Source of the DNA: an uncultured Tenacibaculum sp. | Lineage (GTDB): Bacteria > Bacteroidota > Bacteroidia > Flavobacteriales > Flavobacteriaceae | DNA: 64,000 bases | Assembly: GCF_947494125.1 (NCBI RefSeq) | Contig: NZ_CANLTU010000012.1 | Span: 1-64,000 of the forward strand | Direction of reading: 5' to 3' | Program-made: the position numbers and the translations under genes | Shown: positions 52,500 to 60,269 of the stretch, piece after piece | Numbering within the stretch: position 1 is the first letter of the stretch | Layout: each line of letters opens with the position of its first letter | Notes under the pieces: model-generated | Told to the model about the DNA's origin: nothing | Seen by the model: only the letters and a program-made list of their open reading frames with translations | Databases searched by the model: none

Positions 52500-52539
52500 A
52501 TATTGTACAATATGTGCAAAATGATTTAAAATCATTTGC
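52500..52539. repeat. Two adjoining palindromes at the accessory island edge
   Basis: ATATTGTACAATAT (52500-52513) is a perfect 14-bp palindrome. It is followed at 52516-52539 by a near-perfect inverted repeat, GCAAAATGATTT against AAATCATTTGC. They lie between the xdhC stop and the STAND gene stop. Operator, attachment or terminator-like use is possible; no U-run fits. Confidence 0.45.
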
Positions 52540-52669
52540 ATATGATATTTAGTGAATCATACAAACTGACTTTTTCGATTTATCATCGACCTTAAATCTA
52601 AAAATCACACAGTATCTTAGTAGTAAAAATACTATTTTACATGTATATTGTTATCTACAGTTATTTATG

Positions 52670-54916
52670 TCAAAACATTTCAATTTTAAATAACTCATCT
52701 TCATCATAATCTTCAGTTTCGTTTATTTTTTCAATGTCTACTTCCACTTTTTCTTTTTCATCGTCACTATCTTTTCTGTCTTCTATTTTTATATACTTCT
52801 CATCAAAATAAGAATCGAATTCAGCTATTGATATACTGTATAATGACAAATCAATATCTGTGGTCAACGAATTTTTGAAATATTCCAAACCATTTTCATT
52901 ATCGTGAAATTCTATTTCCCTCAAAACTGAATCCTTTATTTTTTCATTTATCAGTTCTTCATTGTCTTTCATATAATTGTCAAAAGTAGTTTCATTGACA
53001 CTTCTTAATAATGTTAGATTTTTCACATTGTCATACCAACTAATGTTGTTAACTACTAGTTCAATAATATCAACAAGTTCAAGTTCGAGTTCTTTTTCAT
53101 AATCGATATAAAATTCAATATATTTTTTTTCTTGATTAAAGTTAAGGTGCTGTAAACTAACACTTTTAAATTCATCAATGATAAATTGATTTAAAGTTTT
53201 GTCTTTAGATTTTTTAAAATAGAATTTGAGATTATGAATTTTTAGAAGAGAGGAAACAACTATTGATGTTTCTCTTTGATTTGGGTGTATTTTTTGAGGG
53301 TTTGAAAATGTGTTGAAATCAGCCAGTATTTTAGAATTGATAAGATTTATAACATCATTATCCTCAATAAAATTCACAGCTAGATATCTAATTGTATATA
53401 TAAATTGGTCAAAATAAAGACAAGATTTTATTAATAAAAGTACAAGGTCTTTATCATCTCTAACAAATGAAAGTAAAAAATCCTTAATTGACGGATTAAG
53501 AAAATCTACGTAATGATTATTTTTATCAGTTACATTTATTTTTATAAAACTGTTTTCAAGTTCTTTAAGGTAGTTTTTAAAATCAAAAGGCTTAAAGTTT
53601 AATTCATTATGTTTTGTTCCATTGTTGTAATAATATTTTAAGGCATTTTTAAAGTCGGATAACAGAATCGGATTAGAAATTGAAAGTAATGAATATAGAG
53701 TGTATTGTGAACCCTGTGAAATTTGAGAATTAAAAGCTTTAGCCCAAATCCCAAATGGATAGTCTAAATTATAAATGAATTGAGTAGCGTAATCGCTAGC
53801 TTCAATATTATTAAGTTTCGTGGTGAGTTGTTCAATGATTCTAGGGCTATAATTTTTATGATTTATAATTTTCTTATATGCCTTGTTTGAAATTATTGAC
53901 TCTATATATTCTATTGGTATTTTCGAATAAAATAAGTGGTTATAAAGAATTTGTGCTCTAATTCTCTTACTATAAGTAGATAAATCTAAGGTATGCTTAG
54001 CTATATTTAAATCTGTTGTGTCTAACTTTTCGTAAACCTCCTTTGCTTGATTTAGAATATACTCCCTTGTAGTCATTATCAGGATTTTATCTTTTGAATT
54101 TTTAATTCTATTAATGAATTGTATTAAGTCGTTTGACCTACCTTCAATAACATCAAATTTTAAAAAATTTTCTCCAAGAAAATCATCATAATAAAAGACT
54201 TGACGTTTATCGGAATCTTCTGTAAGTATTTGTTCTCCTTCTAGAACTTTACGTATTTCGATAATTTCAAAACCTCTTTGTAAATATTCCCAAAGTACAA
54301 GTTTCGCTAATGTTGTTTTACCTATCCCTGGAATACCACTAATAACTATAAATTGGTTATTATTTAAAATTTCAAACGCCTGTTTTAAGCTATCATTTTT
54401 GACATAATATTTATAATCTTTTTTTAAATCTGTGATTAGTGATTTTGCTCTTTCAAATAAAGGTATGTTTATTAAATCATTGAAAATGGTAGCTGTATTA
54501 AGCCAAAGTTTATAATGCCTTTGATGAATGCTTTTATGTTTATCTAAAAGTTGGTTTAATTTACTTCTAGTATAAATGCTATCATCGTTTTCCATCCAAT
54601 CTCCAAAAGTCTCTTTTATGAAGTCGAATTTATCAGGACTTAAATCATTTGAAACTACGAAAATGTATTTTTCTGGATTGAGTTTTTTAATTTTAGGTAA
54701 TTCGGAAAAGATTTGTTTTTTTGAAATAGTCTTAACTCTTTTACATTGGACTATCGTTTTTCTAGATTTATTATTTGCGTATCGCAAGTCAATTCCAGAA
54801 TCTTTGCCCTCTGCAAATGAAGTAAGTTCAATATTCAATTCTTTTGATAATAAATCTCTTACTAGATATTCAAAATCTAACGGTGACAATATTGTTTGAA
54901 AATCATAATTTGTCAT
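52670..54916 (-). CDS. Restriction-endonuclease-STAND NTPase (defence effector)
   Basis: A 748-residue protein. Residues 10-110 form an Mrr-like PD-(D/E)xK nuclease: Glu16 in FEYLV, Asp43 in GIDLRY and Gln57-x-Lys59 in VQCKR. A P-loop NTPase follows: Walker A GIPGIGKTTLA (194-204), Walker B VFYYDDFLG (Asp244, Asp245) and sensor TTREY (about 282-286), as in nSTAND-type NTPases. The remaining 440 residues are helical and probably sense a signal, ending in an acidic tail (about 708-748). It is probably a nuclease kept inactive until the STAND module is triggered. It starts 10 bases after the OLD gene, in the same operon. Confidence 0.85.
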   Translation of the reverse strand: MTNYDFQTILSPLDFEYLVRDLLSKELNIELTSFAEGKDSGIDLRYANNKSRKTIVQCKRVKTISKKQIFSELPKIKKLNPEKYIFVVSNDLSPDKFDFIKETFGDWMENDDSIYTRSKLNQLLDKHKSIHQRHYKLWLNTATIFNDLINIPLFERAKSLITDLKKDYKYYVKNDSLKQAFEILNNNQFIVISGIPGIGKTTLAKLVLWEYLQRGFEIIEIRKVLEGEQILTEDSDKRQVFYYDDFLGENFLKFDVIEGRSNDLIQFINRIKNSKDKILIMTTREYILNQAKEVYEKLDTTDLNIAKHTLDLSTYSKRIRAQILYNHLFYSKIPIEYIESIISNKAYKKIINHKNYSPRIIEQLTTKLNNIEASDYATQFIYNLDYPFGIWAKAFNSQISQGSQYTLYSLLSISNPILLSDFKNALKYYYNNGTKHNELNFKPFDFKNYLKELENSFIKINVTDKNNHYVDFLNPSIKDFLLSFVRDDKDLVLLLIKSCLYFDQFIYTIRYLAVNFIEDNDVINLINSKILADFNTFSNPQKIHPNQRETSIVVSSLLKIHNLKFYFKKSKDKTLNQFIIDEFKSVSLQHLNFNQEKKYIEFYIDYEKELELELVDIIELVVNNISWYDNVKNLTLLRSVNETTFDNYMKDNEELINEKIKDSVLREIEFHDNENGLEYFKNSLTTDIDLSLYSISIAEFDSYFDEKYIKIEDRKDSDDEKEKVEVDIEKINETEDYDEDELFKIEMF

Positions 54917-54926
54917 TAATTCATTA

Positions 54927-56744
54927 TTATAATTTTGAAACAGCTAGTTTATGAATATTAATAAATTCATCTTCATTTCCATCAAAAAAGGTAGTTCGTA
55001 ATTCAGCAAAAGTTAAGTTTTTAAAATGTCTGTCTGCAACTCCTCGACCTCCAAGTCTACCTGCTAGTTGATGTCTAGCACACAATTGTTTTACGTTACT
55101 CCAATCATCGTGATTTGTGTTCGAATGAGGAACTAACCTATTCAATGCAGTTGATGAAATATAATTTTCTAAATTTCTTTTCTTTGAAATGATGAAATCA
55201 GTACCATCAACGAAACCTAAACTTTCCAATGCAGTCTTTGTTGGTGATTGTTCTCCTGCATTTGTTTTATCGCTGTCTTGAAAAATTAAAAAGGGTTTGT
55301 CCAAAGTTGATAGAAGGTTTAAAGAGACCCAATGTTTAATACTGTCACAACCTCCAATTGGTATAATAGCAATTTCAAGTTCAGTAAAATCGTGAGTTAT
55401 AAGACCATTAGCTTTATATTCTTGACATAAGTGATTTAATGCATTTGCATCATCAATTCCTTCTACTAACATTAAAACTTTTGCTTTGTCAAATAGCGAA
55501 ATAAATTGGTTGTCAACTTTTATTCCTAAATCAGTTGCGATAGCTGTTATATCGTCAATTTGTTGTTCAACATTATAGGCTCCTCCTGTTTTATGTATGT
55601 GGGTTATTTTTTCTTTTTTGCTATTAGATACGATTATAGGGGAATGAGTTGACACAATAACTTGGTAATCATTTTCGCATAAGGCAATTAGTTTATGGAA
55701 AAGACTTTCTTGTGCTGATGGATGCAGAAAAGTTTCAGGCTCTTCCAAGCCAAAAATTATTTTTTGGTGTTCAGACTTTTGTTGTTCAGCGAGATATTCG
55801 AAATAAGCCATTATTGTGATTCTTCTGAAACCATCTCCCCTTGAACTTAAAGGAACTTCTGTTCCATCTTCTGTACTTTTGAATTTTGTAGATACTAATT
55901 TTGTCCAATCAAAATCTATTACTGGCTCGACATTTTCTTCACTTGGGACAACATCATTGATTTTAGTCGTAATTTTTTCTAATACTTCACCAAGTTTTGC
56001 TTGTATTGTGTCTTCAACATCGGAAGTGTCAATTTCTTCTTCAAGTGTTTTTATTGCTAAAGTTTTAAAGAATTTTTGAATTGTTGAATCTGTTTCAGAT
56101 AGCGATGTGTCTGCTTTGAAATACTCAAATCTTGGCAGAATTCCTTTAATTCTGTCGTGTATTATTTTGAAGCGATTACTACCAGAAGTTGGAAGCTTTT
56201 CCACTTCAAATGTAAAATCAGTTCCAGAATCTACATTATGCTGTCTTATTTTTTGTCGCTTTTCTTTATTGTTAAAATCTTCTCCGTTTGCCTTTTGTGT
56301 TGCAATACCTAAATTTCCACAGGCCGTCATTAATTGAGCTTCTGTTAAAGAAATAAAGTCATTTTCAGCATATTGTTTTCGCTCTATAAATGTGTCTGCT
56401 GTTATTCTAGATTTGGAAACATCCCACACCTTTTTTATTACGAGTTCGTTAGTGCTATTAACCAGTTCTTCTTCTTCAAAAGTCGTCTCAATATTTTGGT
56501 CAATTATAATACTTTGATTAGATGGGTTGAAATGAAGCGTTATTGTAATTAGGTTATTTCCAGATTTATTATTTAAGTCGTCAGATGTAGGATTATTGGA
56601 ATTTAAAAAACAATCCAATGATTTAAGAATTGTTGATTTTCCCGCATCATTTTGTCCGACAATTAGATTGAAATCATCTATCGTTATTTCTTTTTCATCA
56701 GAAACTCCTTTGAATTGATGTATTTTAATTTTTGTTAAAATCAT
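54927..56744 (-). CDS. OLD family ATP-dependent nuclease (AAA/TOPRIM)
   Basis: A 605-residue OLD-type protein. N-terminal SMC/ABC-type ATPase: Walker A GQNDAGKST (30-38), signature SSRGDGFRR (300-308), Walker B IIFGLEEPE (329-337) and H-loop His367 (STHSPII). The C-terminal TOPRIM nuclease has Glu428 in LMLVEGIDD, Asp490-x-Asp492 in FQDSDKT and the RNLENYI motif (523-529). OLD proteins cleave DNA in an ATP-regulated way and protect against phages, alone or with partners such as the GajB helicase. Here the partner is an REase-STAND protein rather than a helicase. It is the first gene of the operon. Confidence 0.92.
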   Translation of the reverse strand: MILTKIKIHQFKGVSDEKEITIDDFNLIVGQNDAGKSTILKSLDCFLNSNNPTSDDLNNKSGNNLITITLHFNPSNQSIIIDQNIETTFEEEELVNSTNELVIKKVWDVSKSRITADTFIERKQYAENDFISLTEAQLMTACGNLGIATQKANGEDFNNKEKRQKIRQHNVDSGTDFTFEVEKLPTSGSNRFKIIHDRIKGILPRFEYFKADTSLSETDSTIQKFFKTLAIKTLEEEIDTSDVEDTIQAKLGEVLEKITTKINDVVPSEENVEPVIDFDWTKLVSTKFKSTEDGTEVPLSSRGDGFRRITIMAYFEYLAEQQKSEHQKIIFGLEEPETFLHPSAQESLFHKLIALCENDYQVIVSTHSPIIVSNSKKEKITHIHKTGGAYNVEQQIDDITAIATDLGIKVDNQFISLFDKAKVLMLVEGIDDANALNHLCQEYKANGLITHDFTELEIAIIPIGGCDSIKHWVSLNLLSTLDKPFLIFQDSDKTNAGEQSPTKTALESLGFVDGTDFIISKKRNLENYISSTALNRLVPHSNTNHDDWSNVKQLCARHQLAGRLGGRGVADRHFKNLTFAELRTTFFDGNEDEFINIHKLAVSKL

Positions 56745-57357
56745 TTTTTTCTAATTAATGGCAACTTGTTTATATAATAATACATGAATACTAAACTAAT
56801 AAAGGTTAAAAAATTCTATTATTATATATTTTACGCCTTGTTAAAACATATCCATAAATATAAAAAGAAGAAAAAACATAAAATTGCGAAAACCCATAAT
56901 TAAAGTAAGGTTCCCCCTACTTATTCATTTTTTAAATAAAAAAGCAAATTTTAAGAACCCAAACTATAAAACTCTTAACCCAATTTGCGGTACAAGCAAC
57001 CAAAACTATAAAACTGCTAACCCAATTTACGGTAATTGCATCCTAATTTGCGGTACAAGCGACCAAAACTATAAAACTGCTAACCCAATTTACGGTAATT
57101 GCAACCCAATTTGCGGTACAAGCGACCAAAACTATAAAACTCTCAATCCAATTCTACATTTTAATAATAGACACTATACAGTTCCTAACTACAAATAATT
57201 ATTCTTTAAAATAATAGATAATTAAGTAATCACACCTAGATAAAAACTAAATTTGAAATTTATATATCTCAATTAATTAACTTTAACAGAGTTTAACCTC
57301 TTCTATTAATACCTTTATTTAATTTCTTTTTATATTTCGTTTCAAAAAATTAGCAAT
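56745..57357. other. 613-bp gene-free interval of the island
   Basis: It contains the presumed OLD promoter region on the minus strand (no clear TAnnTTTG was found), the 21-bp repeat array (56959-57147) and an AT-rich leader before 57358. A weak hairpin, AAGTAAGG/CCCCTACTT, lies near 56903-56922. A near-consensus -7 box, TATATTTC, at 57331-57338 may drive the gene at 57358. I see no supported gene in it. Confidence 0.7.
56959..57147. repeat. Ordered array of nine 21-bp units
   Basis: Nine contiguous 21-base units of three kinds. A (about CAAAACTATAAAACTGCTAA) occurs at 56959, 57001, 57064 and 57127. B (CCAATTTACGGTAATTGC) occurs at 57022 and 57085. C (CCAATTTGCGGTACAAGC) occurs at 56980, 57043 and 57106. 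The order is A C A B C A B C A. The two full ABC copies of 63 bases (57001 and 57064) differ at only two positions. The plus-strand frame is open and gives heptads such as QNYKTAN, PIYGNCN and PICGTSD, but there is no good start codon. Confidence 0.9.
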
Positions 57358-58248
57358 ATGAGAAATCAAGCATGTTTCATGCTTTTATTTATTACAACTA
57401 TAAGTTTTAGTCAATTAAAATCAGTTATAATAGATAGCGAAACCAAAGAAAGCATTCCCTTTGTAAATATTTGGATAAACAACGAAAACATAGGAACATC
57501 ATCAAATGAAAAAGGGGAATTTCAACTAAAAATTAAGACTCCAAAAATCATTGTTCTTTCAGCTATAGGCTATAAAACCAAAAAGATAAGTTCTGATTCT
57601 ATTAAAAGAAATATTGAATTAACACCTCAGCTAACACAATTAGATGAAGTTATTATTACCTCTAAAAAGAAAAACAAAAAGCTAACAATAGGAAAATTTA
57701 GAAGGTCAAAAATTAACTTTTATTTCTCATGTGGTAAAGTCCCTTGGATTAGTGCCCGATACTTTCCATATAAAGAAAAGTATGATAACACACCATTTCT
57801 AAGTAAAATTCGAATCCTAACAAATAGTCAAGTAAAAGATGCTAAATTCAATATTAGGCTCTACGATGTAAACGAAAAAGGAGAACCAGAAGGTTATATT
57901 TACAACGAGAACATCTTAACCTTTGCAAAAAGAGGTAAAAAAGTCACAGAAATTAATGTTTCAGATCTAAATATTAAATTTCCAAAGAAAGGCTTTTTTA
58001 TAGCTATAGAATGGTTAATTATAGATAACAACAAGCATACATATAAATACAGTTATAAAAATTCAAAGAAAAAAGACATTGCTACTTCATACGAACCCAA
58101 CATAGGAACCCTACCTTCAGACACAGATAAAAACAGTTGGATTTTTTCTCAAGGTAAATGGAAAAAAACATGGAGAAATAAAGGAGCAATTAAAAAGTAT
58201 AAAGACAAATACAACCTAATAGCTATAGAACTAAGCTTGACTAATTAA
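57358..58248 (+). CDS. Exported carboxypeptidase-regulatory-like domain protein
   Basis: A 296-residue exported protein. The signal peptide ends near TISFSQ. Residues about 20-95 are a CarboxypepD_reg-like beta sandwich (SVIIDSETKESIPFVNIWI, split at the turn; IGTSSNEKGEFQLKI, IVLSAIGYKTKKI), common in TonB-related and surface proteins. A Lys-rich linker follows at 100-120. The C-terminal 170 residues have beta and aromatic segments (IRLYDVNEKGEPEGYIY, GFFIAIEWLI) of no family I recognise. There is no TonB barrel, so it is not a transporter. A near-consensus -7 box (TATATTTC) lies at 57331. It heads a plus-strand run of four poorly known genes. Confidence 0.78.
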   Translation: MRNQACFMLLFITTISFSQLKSVIIDSETKESIPFVNIWINNENIGTSSNEKGEFQLKIKTPKIIVLSAIGYKTKKISSDSIKRNIELTPQLTQLDEVIITSKKKNKKLTIGKFRRSKINFYFSCGKVPWISARYFPYKEKYDNTPFLSKIRILTNSQVKDAKFNIRLYDVNEKGEPEGYIYNENILTFAKRGKKVTEINVSDLNIKFPKKGFFIAIEWLIIDNNKHTYKYSYKNSKKKDIATSYEPNIGTLPSDTDKNSWIFSQGKWKKTWRNKGAIKKYKDKYNLIAIELSLTN

Positions 58249-58269
58249 ATAACTAAAAAAGAAACTATT

Positions 58270-58524
58270 GTGAAAGACCTTAATATTGAAATAAACCCAA
58301 CTATAGAAATCATCTTAAAACATGAAATTAAGTATGGAAATAGTATTTCAGAAATTAGTAAAGGTTGGCAAAAAAAGAATTCTATTTTAATAATTCTAGA
58401 AAAACCTTTCAGTAAAAAATATACTATAGAAGGTTTGGAATATAGACATATAAATGATCCACATTATTGGAAAGAAGAATATTCTGATAAAATGTCAATG
58501 CAAACCATAGCTTGTAAGTTTTAA
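58270..58524 (+). CDS. Hypothetical protein, GTG start
   Basis: An 84-residue soluble protein whose best start is GTG at 58270 (Met-KDLNIEIN). It is rich in charged and aromatic residues (GLEYRHINDPHYWKEEY near residues 56-72) and lacks membrane segments or a signal. It lies 21 bases after the gene at 57358 and 13 bases before the next, so it is likely in the same operon. I recognise no family. Confidence 0.55.
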   Translation: MKDLNIEINPTIEIILKHEIKYGNSISEISKGWQKKNSILIILEKPFSKKYTIEGLEYRHINDPHYWKEEYSDKMSMQTIACKF

Positions 58525-58537
58525 TCTACTAATACAT

Positions 58538-58972
58538 ATGAAAATTAACCTATTAGAAATATTTTTAAAATTAATCTGGCTTGCAGGTACTATATTTACA
58601 ATCTTTATTTTGGGTTCGATTACTTTTATTTTGCTAACATTTGGAAACATAGGTGAGGAAAAGTATAATTTTTGGAATTTAACATTACCACACATACTAA
58701 CCATTGGAATACTACTTGCATATACTAAAGAAATTTTAAAAGGTTATAAACCAAAATCAGCAAGACATAATCTAATATCATTAATAATATTTTCAGTTTT
58801 AATAATAACTATTGTTTGGGCTTTAAGTAAAGAATTCAAACTCATATTTAAAGGTGATATCATGGACTACTGGGCTATCTTTTTTTCATATACAATTATT
58901 TTTACAACCTATATTGGAATAATTGTAAATAGAATACAAATACTTAAAAGAAAACATTTTACAAAAGAGTAA
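58538..58972 (+). CDS. Small membrane protein, unknown function
   Basis: A 144-residue protein with four hydrophobic segments (about 7-32, 42-61, 77-96, 108-135) and basic loops, beginning MKINLLEIFLKLIW. No family is recognised. It lies in the accessory run 57358-59461 on the plus strand, 13 bases after the preceding small gene and 30 bases before the HAD-like gene. Confidence 0.65.
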   Translation: MKINLLEIFLKLIWLAGTIFTIFILGSITFILLTFGNIGEEKYNFWNLTLPHILTIGILLAYTKEILKGYKPKSARHNLISLIIFSVLIITIVWALSKEFKLIFKGDIMDYWAIFFSYTIIFTTYIGIIVNRIQILKRKHFTKE

Positions 58973-59002
58973 ACTACACCTTTATAGAAAACTATTAATT
59001 AA

Positions 59003-59461
59003 ATGAATATAAGCTTCGATCTTGATAGTACATTAATTCCAAACGGAAAGGAATTTGAAACTGAAAACATTAGTAAAGTTGCAAAACTATTTGGAATTGA
59101 AGAAATAAGAAAAGGAACATCTAAGTTAATTTTTAATTTACAAAAACAAGGACACAAAGTACATATCTATACAACATCATTCCGCTCAAAAAGAAAAATA
59201 AGACGTACTTTAAAATATTATGGAATAAAAGTTAGTCGAATTATAAACGAAAAAGAAAATCGAAGAGTTTTAAACTCTCTAAATAGTTATGCTTCTAAAT
59301 TTCCTCCAGCATTTAATTTTCACATACATATTGATGATTTAAAAGGTGTTGGAATTGAAGGAGAAAAATATGGTTTTAAAACAATCATAATTAAACCTTC
59401 AGATAAAGATTGGATAATAAAAATAAATAATAAGCTCAAAGAATTGGAAAACATCATCTAA
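59003..59461 (+). CDS. HAD-like phosphatase-type protein
   Basis: A 152-residue protein with HAD motif I FDLDSTLI (Asp6 and Asp8), a core LQKQGHKVHIYTTSFRSKRKI (motif II threonine-serine at about 58-60, in two runs) and a C-terminal IHIDDLKGVGIEGEKYGFKT (motif IV Asp-Asp). It lacks a cap domain, so it is a compact C0-type phosphatase or nucleotidase. Substrate unknown. It is the last gene of the accessory run and is followed by a terminator at 59515. Confidence 0.75.
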   Translation: MNISFDLDSTLIPNGKEFETENISKVAKLFGIEEIRKGTSKLIFNLQKQGHKVHIYTTSFRSKRKIRRTLKYYGIKVSRIINEKENRRVLNSLNSYASKFPPAFNFHIHIDDLKGVGIEGEKYGFKTIIIKPSDKDWIIKINNKLKELENII

Positions 59462-59514
59462 ATATTAATTAAACTAAGAATCTCATCTATAAAACTCTTA
59501 GAAACAAGGTTTTC

Positions 59515-59537
59515 CCTTACTATAAGTAAGGTTTTTT
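59515..59537 (+). terminator. Terminator after the HAD-like gene
   Basis: CCTTAC-TATAA-GTAAGG, then six T residues: a 6-bp stem, 53 bases past the HAD stop. It closes the accessory run before the peptide gene. Confidence 0.75.
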
Positions 59538-59562
59538 CCAGAGCTAAAGAAATCAAAAACAC

Positions 59563-59570
59563 TAGTTTTG
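59563..59570 (+). promoter_or_regulatory. Promoter -7 box for the leader-peptide gene
   Basis: TAGTTTTG matches TAnnTTTG, 21 bases before the ATG at 59592 and 25 bases after the upstream terminator. It gives the peptide gene its own promoter. No -33 TTTG is evident. Confidence 0.55.
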
Positions 59571-59591
59571 AGAAACTTAAAAAATTATATT

Positions 59592-59777
59592 ATGTTAAAA
59601 AACATTTCAAACTTAGGAACAGAGTTAAACAAAAAAGAACAAAAACAAGTTCATGGAGGAGGTGGAAAATGGGGAACCTGTAACTCTACTTGGGATTGTA
59701 AAAAAAGATGGGAAAACCATCCAATATTTAAGAATGAAGGTTTTAACTGTTGGCTTGGACAGTGTCAAATTTTATAA
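59592..59777 (+). CDS. Secreted peptide precursor with double-glycine leader
   Basis: A 61-residue peptide. The start is the ATG at 59592 (MLKNISNLGTELNKKEQK), not an upstream in-frame TTG. The leader, about 24 residues ending in VHGGGG, matches the bacteriocin-type GG leader common in Flavobacteria (LKNISNLG...L.K.EQK...GG), which PCAT/ComA-type transporters cut. The core of about 38 residues is Trp-rich with four cysteines (GTCNSTWDCKKRW, GFNCWLGQC), so two disulfides or a modified peptide are likely. It is flanked by a terminator and promoter upstream and a terminator downstream. No transporter or immunity gene is adjacent. Confidence 0.82.
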   Translation: MLKNISNLGTELNKKEQKQVHGGGGKWGTCNSTWDCKKRWENHPIFKNEGFNCWLGQCQIL

Positions 59778-59784
59778 AAAACAC

Positions 59785-59809
59785 AAACGGACTTCGGTTC
59801 GTTTTTTTA
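59785..59809 (+). terminator. Terminator after the leader-peptide gene
   Basis: AAACGGAC-TTCG-GTTCGTTT, an 8-bp stem with one G-U pair and a stable UUCG tetraloop, followed by a T run. It lies 8 bases after the peptide stop. Confidence 0.9.
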
Positions 59810-59834
59810 TTTCTCTATATATCTTTAAAACAAA

Positions 59835-60170
59835 TTACTCTTTATAATCATTTACCACAAAAACACCCCAATTCGCAATAGCATCAACTACCGGGATCAA
59901 TGTTTTTCCTAAACTAGTTAAAGAATATTCAACTTTTAAAGGAGGTTTAGAAACATACACCTTTCGTTTAATAATACCATCTTCCTCCAACTTCTTCAAT
60001 TGCAAACTCAAAGTTCTTTCGGTAACAGTAGGCATCTTTTTTCTAAGCTCATTATATCGTAAAGTCTTCTCCTTTAAATAAAATAAGATTACCGTTTTCC
60101 ACTTCCCTCCTATTAATCCCATAGTTAAACTAGTACAACATGGGTATTCTGTTCCTTTAAATGTATGCAT
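59835..60170 (-). CDS. HxlR family transcriptional regulator
   Basis: A 111-residue winged-helix regulator. The start is MHTFKGTEYPCC, the usual family N-terminus; an upstream start is rejected. The domain shows SLTMGLIGGKWKTVILFYL, LRYNELRKKMPTVTERTLSLQLK in two runs, and LKKLEEDGIIKRKVYVSKPPLKVEYSL. Cys11 and Cys12 of the N-terminal PCC could be redox switches as in YodB/HypR, which control oxidoreductases in response to quinones or aldehydes. It is divergent from a nitroreductase gene, the typical target, and a candidate operator lies in the gap. Confidence 0.93.
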   Translation of the reverse strand: MHTFKGTEYPCCTSLTMGLIGGKWKTVILFYLKEKTLRYNELRKKMPTVTERTLSLQLKKLEEDGIIKRKVYVSKPPLKVEYSLTSLGKTLIPVVDAIANWGVFVVNDYKE

Positions 60171-60205
60171 ATATAAAAATTTTATACTATCCTTTTTAAC
60201 CGTTA

Positions 60206-60236
60206 TTGCAAAGATAAACAACTATACTTAATTTTG
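60206..60236 (+). promoter_or_regulatory. Promoter of the nitroreductase gene
   Basis: TTG at 60206-60208, then 20 bases, then TAATTTTG at 60229-60236, a full Bacteroidota-type promoter. Start of transcription is expected near 60240, inside the inverted repeat at 60238-60256. Confidence 0.65.
60209..60216 (-). promoter_or_regulatory. Promoter -7 box for the HxlR gene
   Basis: The minus strand reads TATCTTTG (TAnnTTTG), 38 bases upstream of the HxlR ATG. It lies within the nitroreductase promoter on the other strand, so the two genes share one control region. Confidence 0.55.
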
Positions 60237-60237
60237 C

Positions 60238-60256
60238 TACTATAATAAATATAGTA
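60238..60256. promoter_or_regulatory. Candidate HxlR operator
   Basis: TACTATA-ATAAA-TATAGTA is a perfect 7-bp inverted repeat overlapping the nitroreductase transcription start. From memory, YodB of Bacillus subtilis, an HxlR-family repressor, binds TACTATT-type half-sites in inverted orientation. The half-sites match well; the spacer here is 5 bases, shorter than the YodB box. Confidence 0.6.
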
Positions 60257-60269
60257 TAAAATAACGAAT

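Noticed and set aside
54576..54899. 107-codon open frame antisense to the STAND nuclease domain
   Set aside because: Covers the conserved nuclease residues of the real gene on the other strand; no independent support.
52670..56744. Assigning the pair to Gabija
   Set aside because: The OLD protein resembles GajA in layout, but the partner is an REase-STAND NTPase with no UvrD-type helicase motifs, so GajB is absent.
56959..57147. CRISPR array
   Set aside because: There are no unique spacers between identical repeats, units are contiguous 21-mers, and no cas genes are present.
56884..57198. 104-codon open frame over the 21-bp repeat array
   Set aside because: Its only start is a TTG without a promoter, and the frame stays open because the repeat length is a multiple of three. 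Described as a repeat instead; coding is left open in the findings.
59592..59777. Calling the peptide a lanthipeptide or another named modified class
   Set aside because: The core has cysteines, but no modification enzyme gene is adjacent. Only the leader type is supported.
52500..59810. Integrated phage or integrative element
   Set aside because: No integrase, tRNA attachment site, flanking direct repeats or structural phage genes were seen. Only an accessory island is supported.
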